A stretch of DNA of 33,141 nt from CF-118 sp035689345 (GTDB taxonomy: Bacteria; Chloroflexota; Dormibacteria; Dormibacterales; Dormibacteraceae): the NCBI GenBank assembly GCA_035689345.1, contig DASSLR010000089.1, forward strand, positions 1 through 33,141. Reading direction: 5' to 3'. Numbering within the stretch: position 1 is the stretch's first letter; each line of letters opens with the position of its first letter. Shown here in pieces: positions 13,440 to 20,338 of the stretch. The position numbers and the translations under genes are program-made. The notes under the pieces are model-generated. The model did no database searches and was not told the origin of the DNA. It saw only the letters and a list, made by a program, of their open reading frames with translations.

Positions 13440-13835
13440 ATGAAAGCAATGGAGCGGGCACGACCGACCACACCGGCAGTCCTGATCTTCGACGGCGATT
13501 GTTCGGTGTGCACGTCCTGCGCCAACTGGGCGCGGCGCCACCTGAGAGGGTCGGTCGAGATCACTCCCTGGCAGCGCATCGAGCTGGCGACGTACGGCCT
13601 TACGCCAGATGATGCGAGGGCAGCTGCTTGGTGGATCTCCCCTGCCGGTCGCAGATATCGCGGACATCTGGCTGTTGGCCAGGTACTCCGTGAGTGCGGC
13701 GGGTGGTGGCGGCCGCTTGGCTGGTTCTGGCTCGTGCCGCCCTTTTCCTGGGCGGCTGCGCTCGCTTACCTCGTCATCGCTCGCTACCGTCACCATCTGC
13801 CAGGAGCGACACCGGCATGCCGGCTTCCTGCTTAG
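13440..13835 (+). CDS. DCC-family thiol-disulfide oxidoreductase (DUF393)
   Basis: The 131-residue protein carries the hallmark FDGDCSVCTSC, with the DxxCxxC motif, and then the family's WISPAGRRYRGHLAVGQVL region and a C-terminal hydrophobic stretch (WFWLVPPFSWAAALAYLVI) that could be membrane-associated. DCC proteins are thioredoxin-fold redox proteins of unknown partner. It starts eight bases after the epimerase stop, and TetR-epimerase-DCC form one unit ending at the terminator at 13888. An ATG at 13449 is an alternative start. Confidence 0.9.
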   Translation: MKAMERARPTTPAVLIFDGDCSVCTSCANWARRHLRGSVEITPWQRIELATYGLTPDDARAAAWWISPAGRRYRGHLAVGQVLRECGGWWRPLGWFWLVPPFSWAAALAYLVIARYRHHLPGATPACRLPA

Positions 13836-13887
13836 AACCGGGAAATTCCGAAGGTCAATGCCGTGTTTCGGTCACCAGACTCCCGGT

Positions 13888-13913
13888 ACGCCGAACGACC
13901 CGGCGTTTCTTTT
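13888..13913 (+). terminator. Intrinsic terminator of the TetR-epimerase-DCC operon
   Basis: ACGCCG (13888-13893) pairs with CGGCGT (13901-13906) and is followed by a T-rich tail. It lies five bases before the stop of the opposite-strand lipoprotein. Confidence 0.7.
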
Positions 13914-13918
13914 GCCGG

Positions 13919-14992
13919 CTAGACGCAGTCGCCGGCCGGGATGAGATCGGCGGTCGAGCCGGGCCCGACCTTCTTCATCCCCCCGGCCGGGGTGAACAAC
14001 GTGATGCCGCCGGGTCCCAGGAACCAGCTGCCGTGGCTGTCCGAGTGATAGCGGAGGCCGATGTTGTTCACCGCGACGCCGTTCAGAGCGGATGGAGCGG
14101 GTGATCCACCGGGCGGGACGTATACGACGCCCGGCGCGGTCCCGGTGAGGACGACCACCACCCCTCCCTGGGCATCCGTCGTCATGAGGTAGATCCAGAG
14201 GCCGCCGGTAAACGTGACGACCGTCGACACGGAAGCGCCCGCCTGGATGGGCGCGGTCATCACCCTGGTAGGCCGGATGTAGCCGAGGCCGGCGGGTGAA
14301 TCGACGCCCCACGCGGCCCCGTTCCGCACCTCGCGCCAGTCGTCGTTGCCCGAGGGTGCCACTAGCGCGGTGATCGCGTGCGTGGACACGTTGAGAAGCC
14401 AGAGCCCGTTCGCGGCCGGGCCGTTCTGGACCAGCACGACCCCGGCGGACGTGTAGGCGAGCGGCCTCAGGTTGCTGGGGTTCTTGACGATGACCTCCTG
14501 GTCCACTCTGTCGGCGAGCCGGAGTGTGCCGTCAGGGTGCAAGTAGGCGTAGTGCAGCCCATCGGGCGCCACGAGCTCAGGAGGCACCGGCATCCACCCG
14601 TTGATGGCCGTCGAGTAGGTCGCTGCGGCCATGCCGTAAAGCTGCGGTGACGTGTCGGTCGACCAGATCGGGGTCGGGTCGTTGCTGCCGATGATGTGGT
14701 GGCCGGTGTCCACCGTCGTGGTGCCGGCGGGCATCTTGATCGTGCCCAGCAGGATCCGGTAGCCGCCCTGGTCGACCCCGAGCTCCGCGTGCATCACGCA
14801 CGACGGAGGCGCCGCGGGCGAAGGTGAGGGCACAGGCGACGGAGACGGCGACGGTGACGGCGATGCGGCCGAGCTCGGCGTGGTCGCGGCGCCGGCCGAC
14901 GCCGCGGCCGATGGCGAGGTCACCGAAGCGGTGTTGCTGGTACTCCCGCACGCACACAGAACGAGGACCGCGATGAGAGCGGTCGTGCGCAT
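13919..14992 (-). CDS. Secreted lipoprotein with Pro/Ser linker and beta-propeller-like repeats
   Basis: The product has 357 residues. The signal peptide MRTTALIAVLVLCAC ends in lipobox LCAC, giving lipidated C15. A low-complexity linker rich in Ser, Ala and Pro (about 16-62), including an SPSPSPSP stretch, follows. The remaining part is strand-rich, with GLWLLNVSTHAITALV and GLWIYLMTTDAQGGVVVVLTG, suggestive of a beta-propeller or similar sensor fold. No catalytic motif is seen. The ATG at 14992 is supported by a TATATT box seven bases upstream. It is divergent from the WDG-repeat membrane protein, so the two may belong to one envelope function. Confidence 0.75.
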   Translation of the reverse strand: MRTTALIAVLVLCACGSTSNTASVTSPSAAASAGAATTPSSAASPSPSPSPSPVPSPSPAAPPSCVMHAELGVDQGGYRILLGTIKMPAGTTTVDTGHHIIGSNDPTPIWSTDTSPQLYGMAAATYSTAINGWMPVPPELVAPDGLHYAYLHPDGTLRLADRVDQEVIVKNPSNLRPLAYTSAGVVLVQNGPAANGLWLLNVSTHAITALVAPSGNDDWREVRNGAAWGVDSPAGLGYIRPTRVMTAPIQAGASVSTVVTFTGGLWIYLMTTDAQGGVVVVLTGTAPGVVYVPPGGSPAPSALNGVAVNNIGLRYHSDSHGSWFLGPGGITLFTPAGGMKKVGPGSTADLIPAGDCV

Positions 14993-14999
14993 GCGCGGC

Positions 15000-15034
15000 A
15001 ATATAGCCCGCGACCGAGTCCGTTTTCGCATACT
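15000..15034. promoter_or_regulatory. Back-to-back leaderless -10 boxes of divergent envelope genes
   Basis: TATATT on the minus strand (15005-15000) is seven bases before ATG 14992. CATACT on the plus strand (15029-15034) is seven bases before ATG 15042. The two divergent start codons are only 49 bases apart. Confidence 0.5.
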
Positions 15035-15041
15035 CACCGCC

Positions 15042-15977
15042 ATGGCCGGAGAGCTGAGCCCGGACCGGCTTTTCTACTGGGACGGGGCGAGATGGGTCAG
15101 CGCGCTTTCGCCCGACGGCGCGTGGCGGTGGGACGGCGCCGCCTGGCAGCCGGCCGCCAGGTCCTCGGGCGGGCGGCTGTCACGCCGGACCGGGATCATC
15201 GCGGGCATCGTGATCGTGAGCCTCGTGCTGGCCGGGGTGGGTGTGTACTTTGCCGCGGGCGCGCTGTCGAAGGCGTCGCAGCGGGTTCTACATTCGACGC
15301 TCCTGGCCACGTGCTCTTCGCCCCTTGCCCAGGCTGGCGCCGCGCTGAAGCAGGGCGACTCCTTGTGCGGCGGCACCCTTGGCACCGAGTATTTCCTGGC
15401 CGACTGCACGCAGGCCGAGACCCAGCCCACGGGCACCACGGCGTGGTCGAAGTCATACGTGGGTGGCACGGAGGGCGACTGGACGAAGACCACGCTGAAC
15501 GCGGGCACACAGGGCTGCGAGCTGTCGCCTGATCCAGACATATATCTGACCCTCGAGACCCAGGCCATGCAGCCGCCGACCGCGGTGGTCGTAGCCGACT
15601 TCACGTATGACGGCAACCGCAGCGATGTCGGTCTGAGGCTCGCGTGCAGCTCGCGACAGGCCAGCTGTCTCGACATCTCGATGTACCCTGACGGTTTCTA
15701 CGATCTCGGCGAGATCGGGCCCAACGGCGACTGGGACAGCCTCGGCAAAGGCGTGGCCATCGGTGCGACGTTCCACTCGGGCTCGACGAATCGGCTGATC
15801 ATGCGACTCAGCGGCCGACAGGTTACGGTCATCCTGAACGGAAGGGTCGTCGTGCAGACCGATACCAGGCGCGACGAGGGCTACGGATACGTGAACTTCT
15901 ACGTGGACAATCGCGACGACCCGACCACCGAGACCGTCTGGCTGCAAAGGATGTACGTGTTCGACTCTCGCCGGTAA
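15042..15977 (+). CDS. Membrane-anchored protein with WDG repeats and extracytoplasmic lectin-like domain
   Basis: The product has 311 residues. The cytoplasmic N-terminus has two WDGxxW units (FYWDGARW and WRWDGAAW), as in DUF2510-type modules common in Gram-positive high-GC bacteria. One membrane helix follows at about 50-72. The outside part has several cysteines (TLLATCSS, GDSLCGG, LADCTQ, TQGCEL, LACSS, ASCLD), which suggests disulfides, and ends with strands (TNRLIMRLSGRQVTVILNGRVV, YVNFYVDNR) like a concanavalin/laminin-G beta sandwich. Substrate or partner is unknown. A longer upstream frame runs through the promoter and is rejected. Confidence 0.75.
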   Translation: MAGELSPDRLFYWDGARWVSALSPDGAWRWDGAAWQPAARSSGGRLSRRTGIIAGIVIVSLVLAGVGVYFAAGALSKASQRVLHSTLLATCSSPLAQAGAALKQGDSLCGGTLGTEYFLADCTQAETQPTGTTAWSKSYVGGTEGDWTKTTLNAGTQGCELSPDPDIYLTLETQAMQPPTAVVVADFTYDGNRSDVGLRLACSSRQASCLDISMYPDGFYDLGEIGPNGDWDSLGKGVAIGATFHSGSTNRLIMRLSGRQVTVILNGRVVVQTDTRRDEGYGYVNFYVDNRDDPTTETVWLQRMYVFDSRR

Positions 15978-16023
15978 CCTCGCGTCGACCTGATTCGTTG
16001 AAGGTGCAAGGAGGCGTCGACTG

Positions 16024-16284
16024 ATGATGGCTGCGATCGGCAACCTGTTCTCGTGGACGGTCACTGCGTTCTTCGGCGTGATCTTTCTGCTTCTCACGTA
16101 CGAGACGTGGGCGCTGTTCACCGGTCACAAGCCCATCAGCGAATACGTGCAGCCCGCGGTGCACTCGTATCCGGGTTACGCGTTCGTGATCGCCGTCATC
16201 GTCGGCATCCTCCTAGGCCATTTCCTGTGGGGCCCGGCGCGCGGCCGCACGTCACCTGCCGGCAGTGGTGGTGACGCTCAGTGA
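16024..16284 (+). CDS. Small two-helix membrane protein (first of tandem pair)
   Basis: The 86-residue product has two membrane helices, about 7-30 and 51-69. The second, YAFVIAVIVGILLGHFLWGP, follows ISEYVQPAVHSYPG; the short soluble segment plus GHFLW ending resembles small membrane proteins of actinobacterial phages as far as memory allows. AAGGAGG at 16008-16014 is nine bases from the ATG, an unusually strong ribosome binding site for this window. The stop overlaps the GTG of the next gene, with which it shares the LLGHxxWP ending. Confidence 0.65.
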   Translation: MMAAIGNLFSWTVTAFFGVIFLLLTYETWALFTGHKPISEYVQPAVHSYPGYAFVIAVIVGILLGHFLWGPARGRTSPAGSGGDAQ

Positions 16285-16496
16285 GCTCGCTGAACGGGCC
16301 GGCCATCCTGTCACTGATCGCGACCGTCGGCGCTCTCATCGCCTTCCTTTTGATGCTGGAGGAGGCGATCGCCCTGCGCCGCGGGCGAGACCCGATGACC
16401 AACGGCGTCCGTACCTTCGTGAGGCGCTTTCCGCGCGCGACGTACGCGCTGGCCGTCGTGATCGGGATGCTGCTCGGCCACCTGACCTGGCCGTGA
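16281..16496 (+). CDS. Small two-helix membrane protein (second of tandem pair)
   Basis: This 71-residue protein has hydrophobic helices at about 7-28 and 52-70. Its second helix, YALAVVIGMLLGHLTWP, aligns with that of the preceding gene, so the two look like diverged duplicates. The GTG overlaps the upstream TGA by four bases (GTGA). The stop is four bases from that of the opposite-strand tyrosine recombinase. Function unknown; a prophage-type membrane protein is one reading. Confidence 0.6.
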   Translation: MSSLNGPAILSLIATVGALIAFLLMLEEAIALRRGRDPMTNGVRTFVRRFPRATYALAVVIGMLLGHLTWP

Positions 16497-16500
16497 GCGA

Positions 16501-17433
16501 TCAGGTGGTCGCTTTCTTCTTCTCGTCCAGGAACTGCTGATAGAGGCGGTAGGCCTCCTGCTTGCGGCTGTCGACGATCTTCGTGTAGCCCTGCAGGGTG
16601 TTGAGGTTGGCGTGGCCCAGCACCTCTTGCACGAGGCGAACGTCGCCGCCGGTCACCTCGAGCAACGTGGTGGCGGCGGTGTGGCGCGCGACGTGCGGTG
16701 ACTTGAACGACCACGCGCCGAGCTCGCGGCGCAGGCGCCGCACGATGTAGCGCGCGCCCGCGGACGTGAGCCTGCGCTCGCGATCATCGGCGGCGGCACG
16801 GTCGTAGTTGACGAACATCGCCATCGAAGCGTCCTCGCGAGTCGCGAGGTAGTCCTCGAGCGCCGCGCGGGCGTCGGCGGTGAGGTACACGGCTCTCTGC
16901 TTCGACCCTTTGCCCGTGACGACCAGGCGGTTGCCGCTGCGGGGAAAATCGGTGCGGTCGAGCGCGAGCGCCTCGGAGATGCGGCAGCCGGTGCTGATGA
17001 GGAACTGCACGAGCGCGCGATCGCGCTTTTCGAGCGGCGTGTCTTTGGGCAGGGCGGCCAGCATTCGCGCCAGCTCGTCGGAGTCGATCGGTTTGGGCAG
17101 GCGCTGCTCGAGCTTGGGCAGCGTGATGCCGTTCGACAGGTCGCGGTCGATGAAACCCTCCCGCGCCACCCACCGCAGCCACGACCGGACGGCCACCAGC
17201 GCGCGGGCGCGCGAGGCCGGGCTCTTCAGACGGGTCGCGAGGCGGCGCTGGTAAGCGCGCAAGTCCTCGTGGCGCAGGTCGGCCAGCTGCAGCGTGTGGC
17301 CGCTGTCCTGCAGGAAGGTGATGAGCTTTTTCAGCTCCGCGTCGTAGGCGCGGACCGTGTTCGGGCTTCGGTTGGCTTCAAGCTGGAGCCAGCCGATGTA
17401 CTCGTTCGCCGCGGCCTGCAGATCGATGGACAT
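16501..17433 (-). CDS. Tyrosine recombinase (XerC/XerD-like)
   Basis: The enzyme cuts and joins DNA at specific sites. The product is 310 residues from the ATG at 17433; earlier in-frame starts (ATG 17451, GTG 17469) would add 6 or 12. The N-terminal SAM-like core-binding domain (about 5-90) contains NRSPNTVRAYDAEL. Catalytic residues, in this numbering, are R151 (TGCRISEAL), K175 (TGKGSK), H247 and R250 (SPHVARH), H274 (VLGHANL) and Y283 (LQGYTKI). All six are present, so it should be active. Length and motifs fit a Xer recombinase for chromosome dimer resolution, but an integrase is also possible as no dif-like site is seen nearby. Two tiny membrane proteins converge on it. Confidence 0.93.
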   Translation of the reverse strand: MSIDLQAAANEYIGWLQLEANRSPNTVRAYDAELKKLITFLQDSGHTLQLADLRHEDLRAYQRRLATRLKSPASRARALVAVRSWLRWVAREGFIDRDLSNGITLPKLEQRLPKPIDSDELARMLAALPKDTPLEKRDRALVQFLISTGCRISEALALDRTDFPRSGNRLVVTGKGSKQRAVYLTADARAALEDYLATREDASMAMFVNYDRAAADDRERRLTSAGARYIVRRLRRELGAWSFKSPHVARHTAATTLLEVTGGDVRLVQEVLGHANLNTLQGYTKIVDSRKQEAYRLYQQFLDEKKKATT

Positions 17434-17488
17434 TGACGAGGCCGCAAGCATGTTGACATAACGCGACACGACTCGCGGTACGTCCCAC

Positions 17489-17494
17489 TAACCT
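17489..17494 (+). promoter_or_regulatory. Candidate -10 box of leaderless lipoprotein gene
   Basis: TAACCT is seven bases before the GTG at 17502, the same spacing as other leaderless starts here. No convincing -35 is seen. Confidence 0.4.
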
Positions 17495-17501
17495 TTTAAA
17501 G

Positions 17502-18137
17502 GTGCGTCGAGTCATTGCGCTGGCGGCTTTCGTCGTCATCACGGCCTGCAACCAGACCAGCGCCGGTGCGCCCGGACCCGCCGACGTGGCGGTCCAGTCG
17601 AGTGATCTGCCCAAGGGCGTGCAGAGGTGCTCGGCCTCCGGCTCCATCGATTCGTTCCTGAACACTGTCAAGACGAAGGACCCGAGCACGTATCAGTCGA
17701 CCAAGTCAGAGTGGGACAAGGCGAAATCGAACGGCGCGACCGCGGCGGAGGTCGTCTTCTACACGGACAGCAAGGCGCACTGCGACAGCATCACCAACTC
17801 GCAGAACACCGACCTGGCGTCGGCCACTTACCCCATCGTCATCAACTTCGTGATCCAGTTCAAGGATCAGACAAGCGCCGAGCAGGGCTACACGACGGAG
17901 TCGATCTTCGGCTTCAGCGAATCGACCATCAGCTCGAGCGCCACCGCCGGCGTCACCAAAGGCGCCGACACCGGGCTCGGCAAGAACTCGATCACGCTGC
18001 TGATCGCGATCGGCAACCAGTCGTTCTTCGTCGCCGTCTGGCAGAACAAGACGTTCATGGTGATCCTGGCGGTCATCAACATCGACAGCGCTCAGGCCAA
18101 GAAGATCGCCAGCAACGAGAACGGCCGCATCAAGTAA
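17502..18137 (+). CDS. Lipoprotein, paralogue of the 19164-19802 product
   Basis: This 211-residue lipoprotein has signal peptide MRRVIALAAFVVITAC with lipidated C16. The mature part has SDLPKGVQRC, a W in KSEWDKAKSNGATAAE, the region KAHCDSI, then ADTGLGKNS and VAVWQNKTFMVILAVINID. These segments line up in order with DLPAPLARC, AAQWDQLQKTGATEAA, PSACTAEL, EATGLGASS and LACWRKKIFVAMVVFTNLD of the lipoprotein at 19164-19802, so the two are paralogues. Function is unknown; two conserved cysteines may form a disulfide. The stop directly abuts that of the opposite-strand DUF1801 gene. Confidence 0.8.
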   Translation: MRRVIALAAFVVITACNQTSAGAPGPADVAVQSSDLPKGVQRCSASGSIDSFLNTVKTKDPSTYQSTKSEWDKAKSNGATAAEVVFYTDSKAHCDSITNSQNTDLASATYPIVINFVIQFKDQTSAEQGYTTESIFGFSESTISSSATAGVTKGADTGLGKNSITLLIAIGNQSFFVAVWQNKTFMVILAVINIDSAQAKKIASNENGRIK

Positions 18138-18488
18138 TCAGACGCCGGCCTGCTTCCGCCTCACGGCGATGAGCTTGCGCACCAGGGTTTTCGGCAGCGG
18201 CTTGTCGACCGGAAAGTGCAGCGAGCCCGCCGTCCATTTGTAGGCCTTCAGCTCCGACGACAGCTCGGCGAAGACCGAGCCGCTGTGCGGCATGTACGCG
18301 ACGTGGTTCTTGAACGCTGCGAAGCCGCAGATCATCTTGCCGTGCAGACGGAAGCCGGGCATGCCGTAAGAGATGACCTCTTCGGCTTGCGGGACGATCT
18401 CGTGGACGGTCTGGCGCAGCGCCTCGAGCGTGCTCCTGTGCGGCTCGCCGACCTTTGCCAGGTAGGCGTCAACCTCGTGATGCGGCAT
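18138..18488 (-). CDS. DUF1801 (YdhG-like) family protein
   Basis: The 116-residue protein matches the DUF1801/iron-chaperone-like fold: VDAYLAKVGEPHRSTLEALRQTVHEIVPQAEEVISYGMPGFR, then KMICGFAAFKNHVAYMPHSG, and the late SLHFPVDKPLPKTLVRKLI. Related proteins have a frataxin-like fold; no metal ligand set is obvious here and function is unproved. It begins 11 bases after the isochorismatase stop and is translated from the same message; a longer frame through the isochorismatase is rejected. Zero bases separate its stop from that of the convergent lipoprotein gene. Confidence 0.85.
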   Translation of the reverse strand: MPHHEVDAYLAKVGEPHRSTLEALRQTVHEIVPQAEEVISYGMPGFRLHGKMICGFAAFKNHVAYMPHSGSVFAELSSELKAYKWTAGSLHFPVDKPLPKTLVRKLIAVRRKQAGV

Positions 18489-18499
18489 CGATGGACGAC

Positions 18500-19063
18500 C
18501 TAGGCTTCCTTCTCCTCGAAGTTGACATCGGCGCTGTTGACTGTCCCCGCCTTGCGCCCGGGCGCCTTGTGGTACTTCCAGTACATGTTCGTGTGGGCGA
18601 TCACCTTGTCCGGCGGCGGCGCACCCCATTCGGTCAGATCCTCGGTCGTGTGCGCGTCGCCGACCAGGAGCACGTCGTAACCGCGGGCGAACCCGCCGTG
18701 GATGGTCGAGCGGATGCACTCATCGGTCTGCGCGCCGGTCACCACCAGGCGGCCCACGCCACGCTTGGCCAGCGTCGGCTCGAGGTCGGTGTCTTCGAAG
18801 GAGTCGCCGTAGCTCTTATGCACGAGCGGCTCGGAACTCTCGCGGACCAGCTCCGGCACGTACTGCCACTTCTCGCTGTCCCGTGGCAGGCCGTCGTCGT
18901 TGTGCTGCACCCAGACCACGGGCACGTCCTCGGCGCGGGCCCTGTCGACGAGGGCCTTGATGTTGGCGATGACGGCGTCGCGGTTGTGGGCGTTGGCCAT
19001 CACTCCGTTCTGAACGTCGATGACGAGCAGCGCGGTGTTGGGCCTGTCGGAAAGGGTCGTCAT
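18500..19063 (-). CDS. Isochorismatase-family cysteine hydrolase
   Basis: The 187-residue enzyme has the complete catalytic triad of the family: D16 (VIDVQNGV), K83 (VHKSYGD) and C116 (TDECIRST), with the cis-peptide VVTGAQ before the Cys. Such enzymes hydrolyse amides or vinyl ethers (nicotinamidase, ureidoacrylate amidase and relatives); the substrate is not clear. AGGAGG lies ahead of the ATG at 19063. The gene starts only 17 bases downstream of the tRNA-Arg(GCG) 3' end on the same strand, so one transcript may carry both. DUF1801 follows. Confidence 0.92.
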   Translation of the reverse strand: MTTLSDRPNTALLVIDVQNGVMANAHNRDAVIANIKALVDRARAEDVPVVWVQHNDDGLPRDSEKWQYVPELVRESSEPLVHKSYGDSFEDTDLEPTLAKRGVGRLVVTGAQTDECIRSTIHGGFARGYDVLLVGDAHTTEDLTEWGAPPPDKVIAHTNMYWKYHKAPGRKAGTVNSADVNFEEKEA

Positions 19064-19080
19064 TGGACTAGCCTCCTGAA

Positions 19081-19156
19081 TGGTGCGCCTGGCAAGAATC
19101 GAACTTGCTGCCTCTTGCTCCGCAGGCAAGCGCTCTATCCGGTGAGCTACAGGCGC
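19081..19156 (-). tRNA. tRNA-Arg, anticodon GCG
   Basis: The 76-base gene folds as a cloverleaf: acceptor GCGCCTG/CAGGCGC with discriminator A and encoded CCA, D stem GCTC/GAGC, anticodon stem CTTGC/GCAAG and T stem GCAAG/CTTGC with TTCGATT. The loop CTGCGGA puts GCG at positions 34-36, reading CGC. Most bacteria use ACG (read as inosine) for CGN, so G34 is notable. It is 17 bases upstream of the isochorismatase start and eight bases downstream of the lipoprotein stop, both on the same strand. Confidence 0.95.
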
Positions 19157-19163
19157 GGGCGAT

Positions 19164-19802
19164 TCATGTTAGTCGAGCATCGACGGCCGCCGTCGCGGCC
19201 TTGAACGCCGTCGCATCGAGATTTGTGAACACAACCATGGCCACGAAAATCTTCTTCCGCCAGCAGGCCAGCCGGACCGGCGCGCGGTCGTACGTCCACG
19301 ACGACGCGCCGAGGCCCGTGGCCTCGCCTCGCGAAACCCCCGGCGGAATCTCCCCTGGTACGGGTGGCGCGAAACCCAGAATACCGGCCTGCCAGGCGCG
19401 GTCGGCCTGGCCCTCGTCGGCGAAGGCGACCACGAGGCTGGCCGCCGACTGGATGGTGCCGGACGCTCCCAGCTCGGCGGTGCACGCTGACGGGTCAGCC
19501 GCGAACACGTTGATCGCGGCTTCGGTGGCGCCGGTTTTCTGCAGCTGATCCCACTGCGCCGCGAGGCGCTGCGCTAGCGCTGGGTTGGAGGTCTTGAGGG
19601 CGACGATGTAACCGGCCAGCGGCCCCGATCCCGGGCACCTCGCCAGCGGGGCGGGAAGGTCGGCGGCCTCGAGCAACGTTGACGCCACGGGCGCGTGTGG
19701 CGTGGGGCTCGGAAGGGGCGAGGGCGGCGGGGCGCCGGCGAGGGGCGACGTGCAGGCCGCGAGCGCGAGTCCGATGGACAGCGCGGCGATCAACCGGTTC
19801 AC
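19164..19802 (-). CDS. Lipoprotein, paralogue of the 17502-18137 product
   Basis: From the GTG at 19802 the product is 212 residues with signal MNRLIAALSIGLALAAC (lipidated C17) and a Pro-rich linker (PPPSPLPSPTPHAP). The mature domain shows the same ordered motifs as the lipoprotein at 17502 (DLPxxxxRC, WDxxKxxGATxA, ACxxEL, TGLG, CW/VW + F..NLD). The gene is enclosed by two tRNA-Arg genes in opposite orientation, 7 bases downstream of its stop and 45 upstream of its start. A longer frame reads into the second tRNA region and is rejected. Confidence 0.8.
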   Translation of the reverse strand: MNRLIAALSIGLALAACTSPLAGAPPPSPLPSPTPHAPVASTLLEAADLPAPLARCPGSGPLAGYIVALKTSNPALAQRLAAQWDQLQKTGATEAAINVFAADPSACTAELGASGTIQSAASLVVAFADEGQADRAWQAGILGFAPPVPGEIPPGVSRGEATGLGASSWTYDRAPVRLACWRKKIFVAMVVFTNLDATAFKAATAAVDARLT

Positions 19803-19847
19803 GGACGGCGCAGTGTAACCCGGCAGGTAGACTGGGAAACCGGCCAC

Positions 19848-19923
19848 GCGCCTGTAGCTCACCGGACAGAGCGTTCGGCTCCGGACCGAAAGGCAGCAGG
19901 TTCGATTCCTGCCAGGCGCACCA
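19848..19923 (+). tRNA. tRNA-Arg, anticodon CCG
   Basis: The 76-base cloverleaf has the same acceptor (GCGCCTG/CAGGCGC), discriminator A and encoded CCA as the minus-strand tRNA-Arg. Its anticodon stem is TTCGG/CCGAA, and loop CTCCGGA gives anticodon CCG, reading CGG. T stem is GCAGG/CCTGC. It differs from the other tRNA by 10 of 76 positions. It is 25 bases upstream of the RraB-family start on the same strand. Confidence 0.96.
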
Positions 19924-19948
19924 GCAATGCGGACTATCCTGTCGAAGG

Positions 19949-20323
19949 ATGAGTTGGCTCGCCAGGCTCTTCGGCGGGCGCCGCGACAATCCTTCCGGAG
20001 CTTCGGCTGGCGGCTCCCTCGACGACCAGACGCGCGGCCAGCTCGCCCGAGCCGGGGGCGATCTCGCCAAGCCGACCGACGTCGTCAACTACCTCTACTT
20101 GCCGGATGAAGCACGGGCTCAGCAGGCGGGCACCGAGCTTCGAGCTGCCGGTTTCACCGTGGTGGTCCGACCCGCCGCCACCGGCCAGAATTGGCTGGCG
20201 AGGGCGAACCGGGACATGATCCCGAGTGCCGAGAACATCGCCCAGATGAGGGCGCTCTTCGAGGGCCTCGCGTCCAGGCTTGGCGGCGACTACGACGGCT
20301 GGGAAGCGGCTGTCACCAAGTAG
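19949..20323 (+). CDS. RraB-family protein (RNase E regulator fold)
   Basis: The 124-residue product matches the RraB/DUF695-type fold: QLARAGGDLAKPTDVVNYLYLPDEARAQQAGTELRAAGFTVVVRPAA, then LARANRDMIPSAENIAQMRALFEGLA and the ending GGDYDGWEAAV. In E. coli RraB binds and inhibits RNase E; whether this organism has RNase E and whether this homologue acts on it is unknown. A candidate -10 box, TATCCT (19935-19940), lies eight bases before the ATG; the only other upstream element is the tRNA-Arg(CCG) gene, so co-transcription with that tRNA is equally possible. Confidence 0.85.
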   Translation: MSWLARLFGGRRDNPSGASAGGSLDDQTRGQLARAGGDLAKPTDVVNYLYLPDEARAQQAGTELRAAGFTVVVRPAATGQNWLARANRDMIPSAENIAQMRALFEGLASRLGGDYDGWEAAVTK

Positions 20324-20338
20324 CTCAACGGCGCGACG

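Noticed and set aside
16501..19923. Integrated element using a tRNA-Arg as attachment site
   Set aside because: The recombinase is not next to a tRNA, and the only tRNA-like repeats are the two whole tRNA genes, with no partial copy.
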